From Brachionus manjavacas (Eukaryota > Rotifera > Eurotatoria > Ploima > Brachionidae), in NCBI GenBank assembly GCA_019054805.1, contig JAHQIY010000015.1, positions 1,868,001-1,932,000 of the forward strand: a stretch of DNA of 64,000 bases. Reading direction: 5' to 3'. The number at the start of each line of letters is the position of its first letter. Within the stretch, counting starts at the first letter, position 1. A program made the translations under genes and the position numbers. The notes under the pieces are model-generated. The model was given only the letters and a program-made list of their open reading frames with translations. It did not search any database and was not told where the DNA came from. Below are positions 49,651 to 61,616 of this stretch, in pieces.

Positions 49651-51904
49651 AATCATCTGAAACTTCCTTCCGATTTTGGTGCTATTGTTCAAGATTTTGA
49701 TTTTTATTGTCACCTCAAAATCATCAATTTTTTGTAAAAATAATTAATTAGTCAAAATAGTATTTTTGTCACTCAAATCATTATTTTTACAGTCAATTAA
49801 TTTATTTGTGAGTAGATTTAGTCTTTTTTGTCAGCCATTTTATTTTATAATTTTTGACAGGTTTGAATGATAATTCACCATGCCCGATTTAAGTATCTTT
49901 TGTAAAAGTAATCTAATTTTAAAAAATCCCGTTAAATTTCATGGAGCTGTTTCTTTTTTTTACTAATTTAACTTCAGCCGTATAAATTAACTGATATCTT
50001 TTTAAAATAAAATTAAATAAATAAAACGATCTTATTAAAATAAAAATAATTTCTAAATTTAATGAGTAAAGTATTGTCCATTCTTTCAATAAAACTATTA
50101 TCGGATCCACTTTCTAAATCAAGTTTTTTAGAATTAAGTGAAAAATTATATTATAGTTCTTATGTCAAAAAAGTTGTTTATTAATAAATTATTTTTAATT
50201 AATATATTTTTAAAAAAAGTATTTCAAATGTAAGTTGCATTTTTATGAAGTTAATTTACTTTAGTGATAAAAAATTATTTAAGTTACAAAAACAATTTAT
50301 AGCCAATTTAATGTAGTTACACACTTAATTCAGAGCCTTAAGATTCTAATTCTAACATTTTTTTCCCTCATTTTTAGAAATTTTTTAATTTTACAAATTA
50401 AAAAATTACATTAATTTATTTTATTTTTCCGAAACTTATTTCAATTTTTAAATAAAATTAATAGTAATATTATAATTAAAAAACGCCAGATAATAAATTC
50501 TAATAATTCTTACTGTATTTTTTAGATATTTGTCAATTTTGAACGAACCAAAGTGTCTGATTCAATTGTGTTCATGGGCTTTGACAATTTAGTGTTAAAA
50601 CTCGTTCCCCGGAAATTGAAAGCCAAAACATTGTAATACCTCTTCTCTTAGGAATCTTGATTCCTGCAGTTGTATCATCAATATTCATTATTGCATTTTT
50701 TTACATCGAGTAAGAGCAAGTGTTAAAAAGACAAAACGAAGAAAATTTTTTAACTTTGAGAATATAGAAATGAAGCATTCTGTCAAATTTTGAATAAAAT
50801 ATTGAATTTTTAGTCTTTTTCATTTACTTATATTATTTTTAAAAATTATTTGAACATTTTTAATGCCTTAAAAATATTTCAAAAAATATTGAAGAATGTG
50901 AAGAAACGGATGCATATTTTTGAATATTTTAATTAAACCGACGATTTGTCAGAAGAAATTAAACTAACCTTATTAAAAACCAAAATAATTGAATTTTAAT
51001 CTTTATGAAAAATGAATTAAATAATATTATGGTAACACAGCCTAAATGTATTTAATATAAATTCGGTGACGTAATTTGAAAAACCGAAATATATTGGTCG
51101 TTTTATTTTTTATTCTTTTAACAACCCTCATATTCTTGTAGATCTTAAAGAGAGGAATCTATATATATATATGAAATATTTTTAAAAAATTTTTAAACCT
51201 TTATTTTTTAATTCAAAGTTTTTTTTTTTGGCTAATTCGGTAGAATTTTTCAAATTAGTAACTATGTTTGAAAATTTTTGATCCGATGACGGAACAAGTT
51301 TGAACTGACCTTATTAGTTTATCGTTTTCAGCGGGTCTTAATTAGTAGAAAATAATTTTACTAGAATTTTAAGATAGCCGATGGGTCCGTGATCTAATGT
51401 TGTTATTTTTTATGGGTTAAGAGGTTAATGAGGTATCACCTCAATACCCAAAAATCCCACCCATTTACCCCTAAAAATAACATAATTAGACTGAAAGGAC
51501 AAAAATGATCCCAATGACGTCATTTTTTATGAAAAATTTAAAATTTTGTCTCTCCTTTTTTTTTAAAAATAATTTGATTTAATTTGATAAAATTAATCAT
51601 TCTGTATTATTAAAAATCGTCAATATATCATAAAATGAATCAGAACAAACAAAAAGAAGTTAAAAAAAAAGTATTCGATGGAAGAACTTGATAACGCAAA
51701 AAAAAGATGTTTTTGAAAAAATTGAACACTACTCAAGCTTCAAATTTATACAACATTCCGAGACAGATCTTTTTAACTAAAAAAAAATCAAACATAAAAT
51801 TTATTTTGAATTCGTTTATAATTTGTTTAAATTTTCTTCTAAATATTTATGGTGTAGTGTATATTTATAAGAATAATAATAAAGAATATTTTAAATATTT
51901 TTAT
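49651..51904. repeat. Segmental duplication, copy B (copy A at 13580-15832)
   Basis: Fused directly to array 3 at AATCATCTGAA. It contains part of the former gene 1 intron, a frameshifted copy of the last exon and the 3' flank. The upstream intron part with the LINE insertion and the MAM/FN2 exon is not included. Confidence 0.95.
50526..50793 (+). pseudogene. Frameshifted copy of the gene 1 membrane-helix exon
   Basis: The acceptor TTTTTTAG is kept, and the start IFVNFERTKVSDS and FMGFDNL are intact. One C is missing from the C-run at 50607-50610 and one T from the run near 50695-50702, compared with 14456-14725. The frame is lost before the membrane helix. In addition, no upstream exon with a matching donor is present, so even if spliced it could not supply an anchor to array 3. 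Confidence 0.75.
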
Positions 51905-52270
51905 TTTTAAAATAACATTTAAAATCCTTTTTATAATTCTTTTTGGGCTAATTGGGTGAATTCGGTGAATATCCTGGAAAAGAGGTTAGTTCTCGGGCTA
52001 TATATTTACGAAATCAGGGGTAACTGGGTTAACCTAATTCGGTGAGCATTTTTGGAGTTTTTGAATAAAATGAGTGCGAAATATGCAATAAAAAAAAAAA
52101 AAAGGTCATCCGGTTAGGCTCATTTACCATATAATAATATATTATATTAATTAATAGAAAAAGCAAAATTTTTCATTGAAGTTTAACTTTTTACAAAAAC
52201 ATGCTAAATTTTATTTTGAAAAATATTGTCAAAAATTTAAAAAACTCCATTGCATGGGTTTATACGATAT
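51905..52270. other. Unassigned AT-rich stretch
   Basis: Contains repeated CTAATTCGGTGA-type phrases (near 51947-51970 and 52037-52045) and an A-run at 52090-52102. No gene is recognised. Confidence 0.4.
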
Positions 52271-52992
52271 GTAAATTTCGTATAATAAATACACCAACGA
52301 ACTAGAACAATGGCTTATTAAATGGAAAATGAAGATATCAGTAGAAAAGTCGTGTTCAGTAGTCTTTTCTAGATATAAAAAAGAGAGTGATGATCTAAAC
52401 TTAAAAATTTATGGAAACGAAGAGAATAGTGAGCCAAAAAGAAATCAAGTTTCTTGGTATTAAATTTGATTCTAAGTTAAATTTTAATATATTAGGAGAA
52501 AAAACTAAAGAACGCTGCAAAAAAAGGCTAAATAGTATTAAGATTGTCAAGCGTAAAATGGAGTCTTAATCAAAACAGACTTGGAAATTTATATAAATCT
52601 TTGGTCCGATCAATTTTAGACTATTTTTTTCTTTGCTTAAATTCATTTTCAGAAAATAATATTAAGAAACTACAAGCAATTCAGAATACAGCAGTCTTAT
52701 CTATTCTTAAGTTAAAATATGATGCTTCCTCCAACATCCTGCATCATGAGGCTTTTAATAAACTTAAATTACTAACAGTCTCGAGTCGACTTTTTGAGTT
52801 GAGTGAGATATATGTTGGAACAGGAAAATTTGTATTTGATGTATGATTCAATCATCTTGTTGTGAATTTCTTGGATACCTTTGTCCCACAATCTTTTCCA
52901 ATATATGTCTTCTTAACTTTCATTTTTATTCATTTTTTTAAAAAATCAAAATAAAGCTATAAGCGGCTTATTTGCTTTATTTTGATTTTTTA
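52271..52992 (+). mobile_element. Decayed LINE fragment: RT C-terminus plus 3' UTR
   Basis: Frames broken by several indels encode NELEQWLIKWKMKISVEKSC, then KFLGIKFDSKLNF, then LYKSLVRSILDYFFLCLNSF with KLQAIQN, the normal order of the end of a Jockey-like RT. The following non-coding part (CTTTTCCAATATATGTCTTC and onward) aligns with the tail relics at 13187-13420 and 23063-23280, which identifies the source family of those tails. It ends in the hairpin at 52939-52992. Confidence 0.7.
52939..52992. repeat. Perfect hairpin, 19-bp arms
   Basis: TAAAAAATCAAAATAAAGC (52939-52957) is the exact reverse complement of 52974-52992. The 16-base loop itself contains the palindrome ATAAGC/GCTTAT. It lies at the border of two LINE relics and may be a head-to-head junction of LINE 3'-UTR pieces. 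Confidence 0.85.
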
Positions 52993-53385
52993 TTTCTATT
53001 AATTGATTACAGCTTCTTCATATTTAGTTTAGCTTCACAGACTAATTTTCATAAATTAAAAGTACTCCAAAATATATCCTATAAGGCGATTTATCACCTC
53101 CTAAATGAAACACCATCAGAAATCTTCTTATTTTTTCTAGAAAATCAAAAAATTGACACAATCAAAATCAGTTTTAAAAAACTCTCTGCAAGATATGTTA
53201 AAAACTCTTTTCTCTTCAAAAACGAGTTAATTTTGTCATTCATAAAGGACAATGAGGATGTTTTTGTTGAGAACTCAAGAGATCCTGAAAAAAAGTCTCT
53301 CTTATCAATTTTTGTCCATGAATTTCCACGGGAGTGGCTTGCAACAGCCAAATCTTTCAATTGTCTAGAAGCTTCCCTTTCTTAA
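52993..53385 (+). mobile_element. Second LINE relic (RT C-terminal end of a different family)
   Basis: The open frame DYSFFIFSLASQTNFHKLKV, LQNISYKAIYHLL ... FPREWLATAKSFN ends in TAA at 53385. DY near the start, then KLKVLQN about 15 residues later, is the pattern at the end of non-LTR RTs. The sequence differs clearly from the preceding relic, so a second family is present. There is no catalytic part. Confidence 0.55.
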
Positions 53386-53733
53386 TATTCCCATTTTACT
53401 ATATGTTTTTTAAATGTTGTGAACCCAATTTTGTAATACCTTATATCTGTTTCACTTTCTTTTAATATACGAAAAAAGCTAAAAGAGTTTCATTACTCAA
53501 AGTCTATTTAAATAATAAATAAACAATTTTAAAAAAATTTTTTTTTGATTTTTTTGATTGTCATGTAACCATAAGGCCAACTGGTTTTGCTTGCACAAAT
53601 ATTCAAAAAATCTTCAAGAATTTGCTTTTGAATCATCACCCGATAGCAAATGCAAACAATTCGCAAAAGAACATTCTAAATTTGAATTTTTTGAATAAGT
53701 AAATGAGTACTACTTCCTTTTCAAAGGCAGTGA

Positions 53734-53742
53734 CCAGATAAG
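53734..53742. repeat. MULE target-site duplication, left
   Basis: CCAGATAAG, identical to 55555-55563. Nine bases is the usual target duplication length of Mutator-like elements. Confidence 0.85.
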
Positions 53743-53971
53743 GGTATCTCATAAACTCGACAAATTAATTTCGACAAGTTAATTTTCGACGAATCAAACT
53801 CGACAATCTCGACCAAAAAAAATTATGTATAATTTCGACGTGTCTTAATTGGAAAAAAAAAATTTCGACCGGAAAAAAAATGTTTTAATTTAGAAAAAAA
53901 AATAAACGAGACACTAAATTTATTGTAATAATAATTAGTCAGTTATATAATAAATATTTTTTAAAATATAC

Positions 53972-54730
53972 CTAATTTTTCTTAAATTCAATTAAAAATG
54001 ACAATTGTTTTAAAAAAGACAAAGAATTTTTAGAATTGTAATTCTGAATAGCGTTATTTAGCCTTTCTTCTAAAGCCAAATAACATGCTTTGCGCTTGTT
54101 AACCAAGCCAGTGTTTAGTTGTAGAATGAGATTATCTGTGTTCGATTGTTCCAAACGAAGACAATCAATCAAAGAGAGCAAATCTGGATGACTTTTAATG
54201 GTCGATTGTAAGGCGTGGTGCCATCCCTCAAGGTTATTATTTGTTCTAGGGAGGCCTTGTTGAGTACGAGTATGACAATTCCACAAATTTATATCAAATC
54301 TTGGCTCTTTGCGCTTAGCAGATCTCCCTTTTCCCATGATGCCTATATAATTTTCTTCAAAGTATTTATAAATACTGTTTAAGCAACTCGGAAATTCGGT
54401 CGATTTTTTGATTAGCACAAATGCATCAATAACATCAACAACTGGGATAAATGCTAATGACGCCAACATTTTTACGTATCTCCTTACATAATTTTCCTCC
54501 TTCTCTGAGTCATTATATTGCGAAACTAGCCCAGAATCTTGTACGTGTCTCCATATTGATTTTTTCAGATGAAAGAAACATCCATGTACTTCTGTATCAG
54601 GAAATACCTCATAGACCGAGTTAATTATAGCAATCTCAAAATCGGAAGTAACCGATAAAGGGTCATTTTGTATTTTGCTCTTTAAAACTTGAAAAACTTT
54701 AATATATGTAGTTTCAAGTTTATTAGTCAA
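53972..54730 (-). pseudogene. MULE transposase catalytic/C-terminal part
   Basis: 252 residues. It starts near VYALLTNKLETTYIKVFQVL, then contains VTSDFEIAIINSVYEVFP with the second catalytic Asp, the HGCFFHLKKSIWRHVQ block (C-x2-H) and NNNLEGWHHALQ, all in the MULE order. The preceding DGTF-type block with the first Asp is absent: only about 20 bp separate this ORF from the FLYWCH ORF, and the sequence passes directly from NLQILNENRN to VEQKVYALL with a frame change. A deletion of roughly 30-60 codons is inferred from the usual layout of the family. Confidence 0.8.
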
Positions 54731-54749
54731 AAGAGCATAAACTTTCTGT

Positions 54750-55379
54750 TCAACAATTTCTGTTCTCGTTCAATATTTGTAAATTTTTTTCTGTACTAAA
54801 AATTAGCATTCGATTTTTGTTATCAATCGGATTATAGTTATCATACAACAAAAAAAGAATTTTGTCTTCGCCTATCACTTTGAAATCTTCGTGCAGAACA
54901 AAATCTAAATCAACAGGCTTTTCATAATCGGCAAATTTATCAACTCGTGCATTTCGACATAGTTGCCGTGACGCGTTGTAAGTGGGCAAATTTGCGACGA
55001 CTTCATCACTTAGATTTGATTGTGCTTGTAAAATAATCTGACGCGGCTTTGTATCCGGTTGCTTTTCAGCAAATTCTCTTATGTTGCTTTGCACAGCTTT
55101 GACTTGAGTTTTAATTGTGGCGTTGTGCTCGTGTGGTTTGATAGTAACTATAGGTTGTTTACGTCCCATTGTATAGACAGATCCTTTGCAGTTGGGAAAT
55201 TCGGTATTATTGCAACGCCAATTTATTTTTCCATTTTTGGATTCATAGCCGATTTTGTATTCAAAATTTTCATTGTCAATTAAAAGCCAACTGGCGCTTC
55301 CATCTTTTTTATTGCGTGATGAACGTATTAAATTTAAATTTAAATCAATATTTTCAAAGTTATTTATTAATTCTTCCAT
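54750..55379 (-). pseudogene. FLYWCH zinc-finger N-terminal part of MULE transposase
   Basis: 209 residues. After MEELINNFENIDL comes a FLYWCH-type zinc finger: DGSASWLLIDNENFEYKIGY, then NWRCNNTEFPNCKGSVYT, and H-E-H at the end (KPHEHNATI), giving the Cys2His2 set with an aromatic core. A region with DTKPRQIILQAQSNLSDEV follows, then VIGEDKILFLLYDNYNPIDN and RMLIFSTEKNLQILNENRN, typical of the segment just before the transposase catalytic core. The ORF then runs into an early TGA at the deletion junction. Normally this continues into the catalytic domain as one protein. The FLYWCH finger is expected to bind the element's ends. Confidence 0.82.
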
Positions 55380-55554
55380 TATTAATATTTAAAAATTTGT
55401 CTAAATTTGTCGAGTTTATACTCAGCAAAAATTATGTCGAGTTTATTCATGTCGAAATTATGTCGAGTTAATATTATGTCGAAATTATTTTTGTCCGAAT
55501 TGATTTGTCGAAAATAAACTTGTCGAAAATGATTTGTCGAAAGTAAGACGATCC

Positions 55555-55563
55555 CCAGATAAG
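55555..55563. repeat. MULE target-site duplication, right
   Basis: CCAGATAAG, identical to 53734-53742 on the other side of the element. Confidence 0.85.
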
Positions 55564-56547
55564 AATTGATCTTAAAGCTCATCATTGCAATTGAAGATAT
55601 TTTTTAAATTTAAAATGTGCGGTCATCTGTTGGCTATAAGATACTTATAAGATTATAAAGAATTCGTGAACAAACCTAAACAATCGTGGTGGTCAAATAA
55701 AGCAGCCAGTGCATTTATATAAAACTGAAATTAAATAAATTTTTTTTTTAATAATTACTTAAACTGACTAAAATTTAATACTTTTATGATGTAGAAAAAT
55801 GTAAAAAATAAAATTTTTCAGTTAAAAAATTCTGTTTGTAAAACAGTTCTTTGGTTTTTTAAAAAGGTAGTTATGTTTTTCAGAAAAAAATGTGCTAAAA
55901 AGTTTAGTATGTTGGGATGAAAAATGGATATGCCGAAAAGATTTCCTAGTATTTTAAAAAGTTTTGAAAATATGTTGGTCAAGTAGACCCAATTTTTTTA
56001 AATTGGATTCGATAATTGTGATTCAACAAAATTTAAAAATAAAAAACTGCAAAGATTTGATTTTATGATAAGATTGTAACTTTTTAATCAATCTTTTCGA
56101 AAAGCTAAAGTTTCTAGAAGCTAGATGGAAAACCCTCTGCTTCAAAATTCACTTTCGAATACAGATCAATTAGTATAACGAGTTGTCTTGGAAAGATACT
56201 TGAGCTTACAGACTATTGAAGATTTAACAATTTTTTAGAACAAAATTCACTACTCAAATAAAGTAAATTAATTAAAATATTAATTTCTAAAAATTAAGCT
56301 AGTATTTATATTAAAATAAATGGGATAGGCGGGATTTATTTTCATCATCATAAAAATCGATAGACACCCAAATAATTATTAAAAGATATCTCAATTTTTA
56401 TCAGAAATTCAAAAATTTGATAAAAACTTGAATAAAAAAATGTAAAATTGTTTAGCATTAATAAAATATTTTAACTAAAAGGAAATAAATTCTAAAATAA
56501 ATTTAAACTTGAAATAAAAATGAAAAAATTTTTAAATAGATAAACAA
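55564..56547. other. Intergenic AT-rich DNA downstream of polyubiquitin
   Basis: No gene recognised. It includes the left 70-bp direct repeat at 56284-56353. Confidence 0.5.
56284..56353. repeat. 70-bp perfect direct repeat, copy downstream of polyubiquitin
   Basis: Identical to 58035-58104, from TTTCTAAAAATTAAGC to CATCATCATAA, including the GC-rich core TGGGATAGGCGGGAT. The two copies lie 1751 bp apart in the same orientation and bracket the polyubiquitin gene. Confidence 0.95.
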
Positions 56548-56553
56548 TTTATT
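56548..56553 (-). terminator. Polyadenylation signal of polyubiquitin
   Basis: AATAAA on the minus strand, 44 bp beyond the TAA stop. Other AATAAA-like strings are frequent in this AT-rich DNA. Confidence 0.45.
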
Positions 56554-56596
56554 AAATTAATTTATGAATTGAAGTTACAATAAAATATATAAAAAA

Positions 56597-58021
<1,425 letters not shown>

Positions 58022-58034
58022 TTATGATTTGAAT

Positions 58035-58104
58035 TTTCTAAAAATTAAGCTAGTATTTATATTAAAATAAATGGGATAGGCGGGATTTATTTTCATCATC
58101 ATAA
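58035..58104. repeat. 70-bp perfect direct repeat, copy in the polyubiquitin promoter
   Basis: Identical to 56284-56353. On the minus strand it lies 65-134 bp upstream of the polyubiquitin ATG and contains the candidate TATA box. Confidence 0.95.
58054..58061 (-). promoter_or_regulatory. Candidate TATA box of polyubiquitin
   Basis: TATAAATA on the minus strand, 84-91 bp upstream of the ATG. With initiation about 30 bp downstream this gives a 5' UTR of about 55 nt without intron, ending CAAAGCTTAACA before ATG. Confidence 0.5.
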
Positions 58105-59724
58105 TTTCAAAATATAAAGAAAATTCTATTTGTTATCTCAATTTAATTATGTTTATTATTCATGAATTTTCTGGCCGTTTCAAGTCGTTTCTAGACTTTA
58201 TTTCTATACGCAATTAGTTGCTAAAATAATAATTTTCAAATGCGCCATTTTTAATTTATTTTTCTATGTCAAGTTCTTACTAAGCAAAATTGTTTTCTAA
58301 ATTTTTGATATTAACTTATACAAAAAACTCACTGAATTTCTAATCATCTCAGAGCAAGATTAAATTAACTAAGGAAACTGGTTTATATTTTTACTTTTAA
58401 TCATTTATCGAAATTTCGTTTTTTATTTTTCAAATGCTTGCCAATTTTATGTAACTTTACTATTATAAACTATTTCTATTTGAGTTTGAAATTTTATGTA
58501 ATGATTTTTTTTTAGTTTTGCCTTCTCATATTATCAAGCATTTCTAGAAAATTTTTTTTTTTTTCATCATAATTTTATTTTCAGGCATAGTTTACATTTT
58601 AAAAAATCAATTATGAAAAATTTTTCTAAATAATTTTTTTTCGAAGATTAAACAATCTCGTGTCATCTTTTTCTTTCTTAGAACTAAAGACATTCCAACA
58701 GAATAATTGTATGCTTCTTTATAAATAAACATGGTCTCTGACTTTTAAAATAAAAAAATATATCTTCTAAAGTATGCTCCAAAGTAAATTAAAAAATATT
58801 AATTTATTTTTAAAATAAAAAATTTTAATTATTTCTCCAGAATATGCATTCATAGTAGCCCTATAAGTTTAGATTAAATTTAGACAAAAATAAAAAACTT
58901 CTTTTCGTATTTTTAGATTTAAAAGACTAATTAAATTTTCTTTTAAATATTCTTATTTGAACAACCATTATAATTTTATTTTATTTTGAGTTAAAAGATG
59001 ATTTTTGCTGTCAGAAATTAATTTTCTACTAAAAAGAAGGGAACTCTAAAATTTTACTTCAATCTGCAAAATGTTTTACCCAAAATAATCACAGTGTACA
59101 TGGTATTCTATGTCAAACGCATTTGAATAAAAAATTTAAATTGATGATCAGAGACTGTCAAAATATGCTTGAGGATAGTTCGTGTAGTGACACAAAGTTT
59201 GTCTTGATAATCACATAAATAGTTCTAAACGCAAAGTTATTGTCACAGTCTTAGATCAAATCCTCTTATAATAGATCTTGTAAAATTTTAGAACATGGCT
59301 CCGCAAATAAGCAAAGGCTTATTTTGTAAAGGAATTCCTAGACCTACTCCAATAGGTATTCTTCAGAAGCCCTAGATAATTTGTACATACTGTAAATACC
59401 ATATAGTTTAGCTTATTTTGTCCATAATTATCATGACTAATGCTTGGTCTATAATTGTCTTAATCAAATTAATCCACAAAAAAAAAAAAGCAAAACAAAA
59501 TAAAAGAAAAAAAATTGAAATCTTCATTTTCAGAAAGAAATTTTCATTTTCCGTGTATTATAGAATTAATTTCTACCTAACAATTTCTTTTTTGTTTCCT
59601 GAATTATCAAATATTTAAACATGTCTAACCTCTATCTATTTCAACTTAACGTTTTTAAATTTTTTTTTTATTTTATCTTTTTTAAAATGATTTATAATTT
59701 AATGGCAATGTGAAATATTAGTAC
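58105..59724. other. Intergenic AT-rich DNA upstream of polyubiquitin
   Basis: Distal promoter sequence may lie here but no motif is convincing. No coding region, RNA gene or recognisable transposon was seen. Confidence 0.5.
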
Positions 59725-60035
59725 AAAAATTACAGTAGAAAAAATAAAAACGCTATAATTTTTTTTCTAATTGTGTAAAAATGGTTCTGTAAACAGTACA
59801 ATATTGTACAAATTTTATAGAAACGAATTACAAGCTCTGCAAAAACTCTGCAATTTTAATGCATATATTAATCAAATATTTTTTGATGGTGTGCATTTTA
59901 CAGAAAAATGCAGAGTTTTTGCAGAACTTGATATTCGTTTGTACAAATTTGTACAACATTGTACTGTAAGCAGAACCATTTTTGCACAATTAGAAAAAAA
60001 ATTATAGCGTTTTTACTTTTTCTACTGTAATTTTT
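59725..60035. mobile_element. Foldback/MITE element with about 140-bp inverted arms
   Basis: The sequence starting AAAAATTACAGTAGAAAAA at 59725 matches the reverse complement of the end at 60035. Both arms run through AACGCTATAA, TCTAATTGTG-AAAAATGG, TTCTG, ACAGTACAAT-TTGTACAAA and CTGCAAAAACTCTGCA. Arm identity is high, with a few substitutions. No transposase gene is present, and the ORF across it is a by-product of the palindrome. No clear target duplication was found. Confidence 0.8.
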
Positions 60036-60058
60036 TTAATTGATTCTTTTAATTTTTT

Positions 60059-60112
60059 ATATTTTTATTCTGAAGGAGCATTAGCTCGGTACAGATTTAC
60101 GAATAAATAATT
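60059..60112 (+). repeat. LINE 3'-tail copy, plus orientation
   Basis: TTCTGAAGGAGCATTAGCTC, then GGTACAGATTTACGAATAAATAA. Same tail family as the copies at 13187, 22803, 23063 and 23310. No RT sequence precedes it; it directly abuts the foldback element. Confidence 0.6.
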
Positions 60113-61532
60113 ATTAATTTTTAATCTTGAATTAGGTCTCAAATTAAAGCTCATTTTTTATATTCTTTTTATTAATTATAACACTTACACTTAAAAATAA
60201 TTAAAAAAATAATCTCATTATTAAAAATTCAAAAAAATGAAAAAAAAAATTGGCACAAAAATTTAGAATAAAACTTTTTTATCGAAATACAAAATCGGAT
60301 ATCCGATACCTTGTATAATTTTTTTACCGAATTCGCTTAAAAACTTAATTATCTTTGTTTTGAGACCATGCTTGCTAATAAAGCAAATTGAAAACAAATA
60401 AAACAAATTAAAGAACATCTAATTAACCTGTTTTTACTCAGGAAGAAACCTCCATCGCTGACGGTCTGCTCATCTAGATTTCTGGCTCAATTTGAGTTGG
60501 TAAATCGAAAGCGCAATAGAAATTAATAAAAATAGAAATTTTAACATAAAAAACAAAGAAAAAATGAATAATAATTATAGAAATTAAAAAAACAAACATT
60601 TTTAAATAGACTTTATAAATCATAGTAACTTATTTTTGTCTCTAGATTTCAACTTAAAGTTTTTTACTTTATTATTATTTTTATTTTATATACATTTATT
60701 TAATCTAACTTTTATTTAATTTTATTCTATTTAGCTCTTATTTTGATTTTTTTTTTAATTTTCTATGTTTAAATATAAAATTAATTTTTAAATTAAAATG
60801 TGAATTTAAATCAAATTCAAAATTAAAAATGAATTTTAAATAGATTCAACTAAAAAAATGAAATAAATTTATGAAGAATAAGGCATTTGAATATTTAGTC
60901 TTCTGTTCATTCACATTTGTTTACTCTACGAGTTTTACCGCCAAAGTTGGTCGAAATCTTCGAAAAACCTATGAAAAGGAAACTATGAGTGACTCGTGGT
61001 TTTCAAGACCTAAAATTCAAAAATGTCAGAAAAAATTTCATTTGCTATGAATAAAATGAGTAAGATATTTTTGTGACTGCCGTTTTGACTTTAGTTATTA
61101 AAATAATTTTTTATTAATAAAAGTAAAAAATTAAAAAAATTTTTGTGGTTTTTTCTTCGCTAGCTCCAGTTAAAAAAATTGTTAAAAAATTTCTTTAAAT
61201 TTAGGCTAATTAATTCATTTTAACACCTCAATTTTGACATTTTAAACACTTCTTTGGAATTACTTTTCTTTTTTCAAAACTTTTTTTGTTACATTTTTTT
61301 ACGGAGATTTATTCAAATTTCAGAAAATCAAATAATTTAAAAATACTAAGATCCTTCCTTAACTAAATTATTTTATAATAATATCGCAAAATCATGCAAG
61401 TCAATTAATAATCAATTAATAAATTCAATATTTATTTCCATTAGAAATTTATGTTCATTAAACAGCTTAGAATTAAATAAAATTAATTTGAAAAAAATAT
61501 AATTTAAAACATCTTTGATTGAAAAAAAAATC
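60113..61532. other. Intergenic AT-rich DNA between foldback element and tRNA cluster
   Basis: A GC-richer patch at about 60440-60510 (CATCGCTGACGGTCTGCTC and neighbours) stands out but has no recognised identity. No other feature is supported. Confidence 0.4.
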
Positions 61533-61616
61533 TGACAGCAGTGGGATTTGAACCCACGCCTACCGAAGTAGACTGCGACCTGAACGCAGCGCCTTAGACC
61601 ACTCGGCCATACTGTC
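61533..61616 (-). tRNA. trnL-CAG: tRNA-Leu (anticodon CAG), copy 1
   Basis: 84-nt class II tRNA. Acceptor stem GACAGTA/TGCTGTC with discriminator A; A box TGGCCGAGTGG; anticodon stem CTGCG/CGCAG around loop TTCAGGT; B box GGTTCAAATCC. The long variable arm is CTAC-TTCG-GTAG, a UUCG tetraloop, differing by one base from the other three copies. No intron. A run of nine T on the minus strand follows as a Pol III terminator. Confidence 0.98.

Larger units (their letters stand above)
28310..49700 (+). pseudogene. Gene 3: giant mucin-like repeat locus, multiply interrupted
   Basis: After the first ORF the repeats continue for about 50 more units, with nine in-frame TAA codons at 34824, 35931, 38145, 42543, 44052, 45159, 46971, 47709 and 48447. 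There are frameshifts at about 31629 (two bases lost), 38740 (one T gained) and 40864-40881 (one T lost, ATC gained). Long open stretches between them are 31788-34826, 34899-35933, 36006-38147, 38734-40881, 41016-42545, 42651-44054, 44127-45161 and 45234-46973. The array ends in mid-unit at about 49648, where it joins the gene 1 duplicate, and the frame stops at 49700. There is no in-frame membrane helix. Either the downstream part is untranslated, or the locus is a pseudogene, or the assembly has errors. Confidence 0.65.
53743..55554 (-). mobile_element. Mutator-like (MULE) DNA transposon with FLYWCH zinc finger, internally deleted
   Basis: The 1812-bp element is bounded by imperfect terminal inverted repeats of about 55 bp (GGTATCTCATAAACTCGACA at the left; GGATCGTCTTACTTTCGACA on the minus strand at the right) and by a perfect 9-bp target-site duplication. 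Both ends carry many spaced TCGAC motifs. Inside are a FLYWCH zinc-finger ORF and the C-terminal two thirds of a MULE transposase, on the minus strand. The junction between the two ORFs has lost the segment that normally holds the first catalytic Asp, so the copy cannot make active transposase. Confidence 0.88.

Noticed and set aside
51707..51910. 67-residue ORF in copy B of the segmental duplication
   Set aside because: The matching region of copy A (15640-15832) is not open because of run-length differences, so there is no conserved coding signal.
59771..60007. 78-residue ORF
   Set aside because: It lies entirely in the foldback element and results from its palindromic arms.
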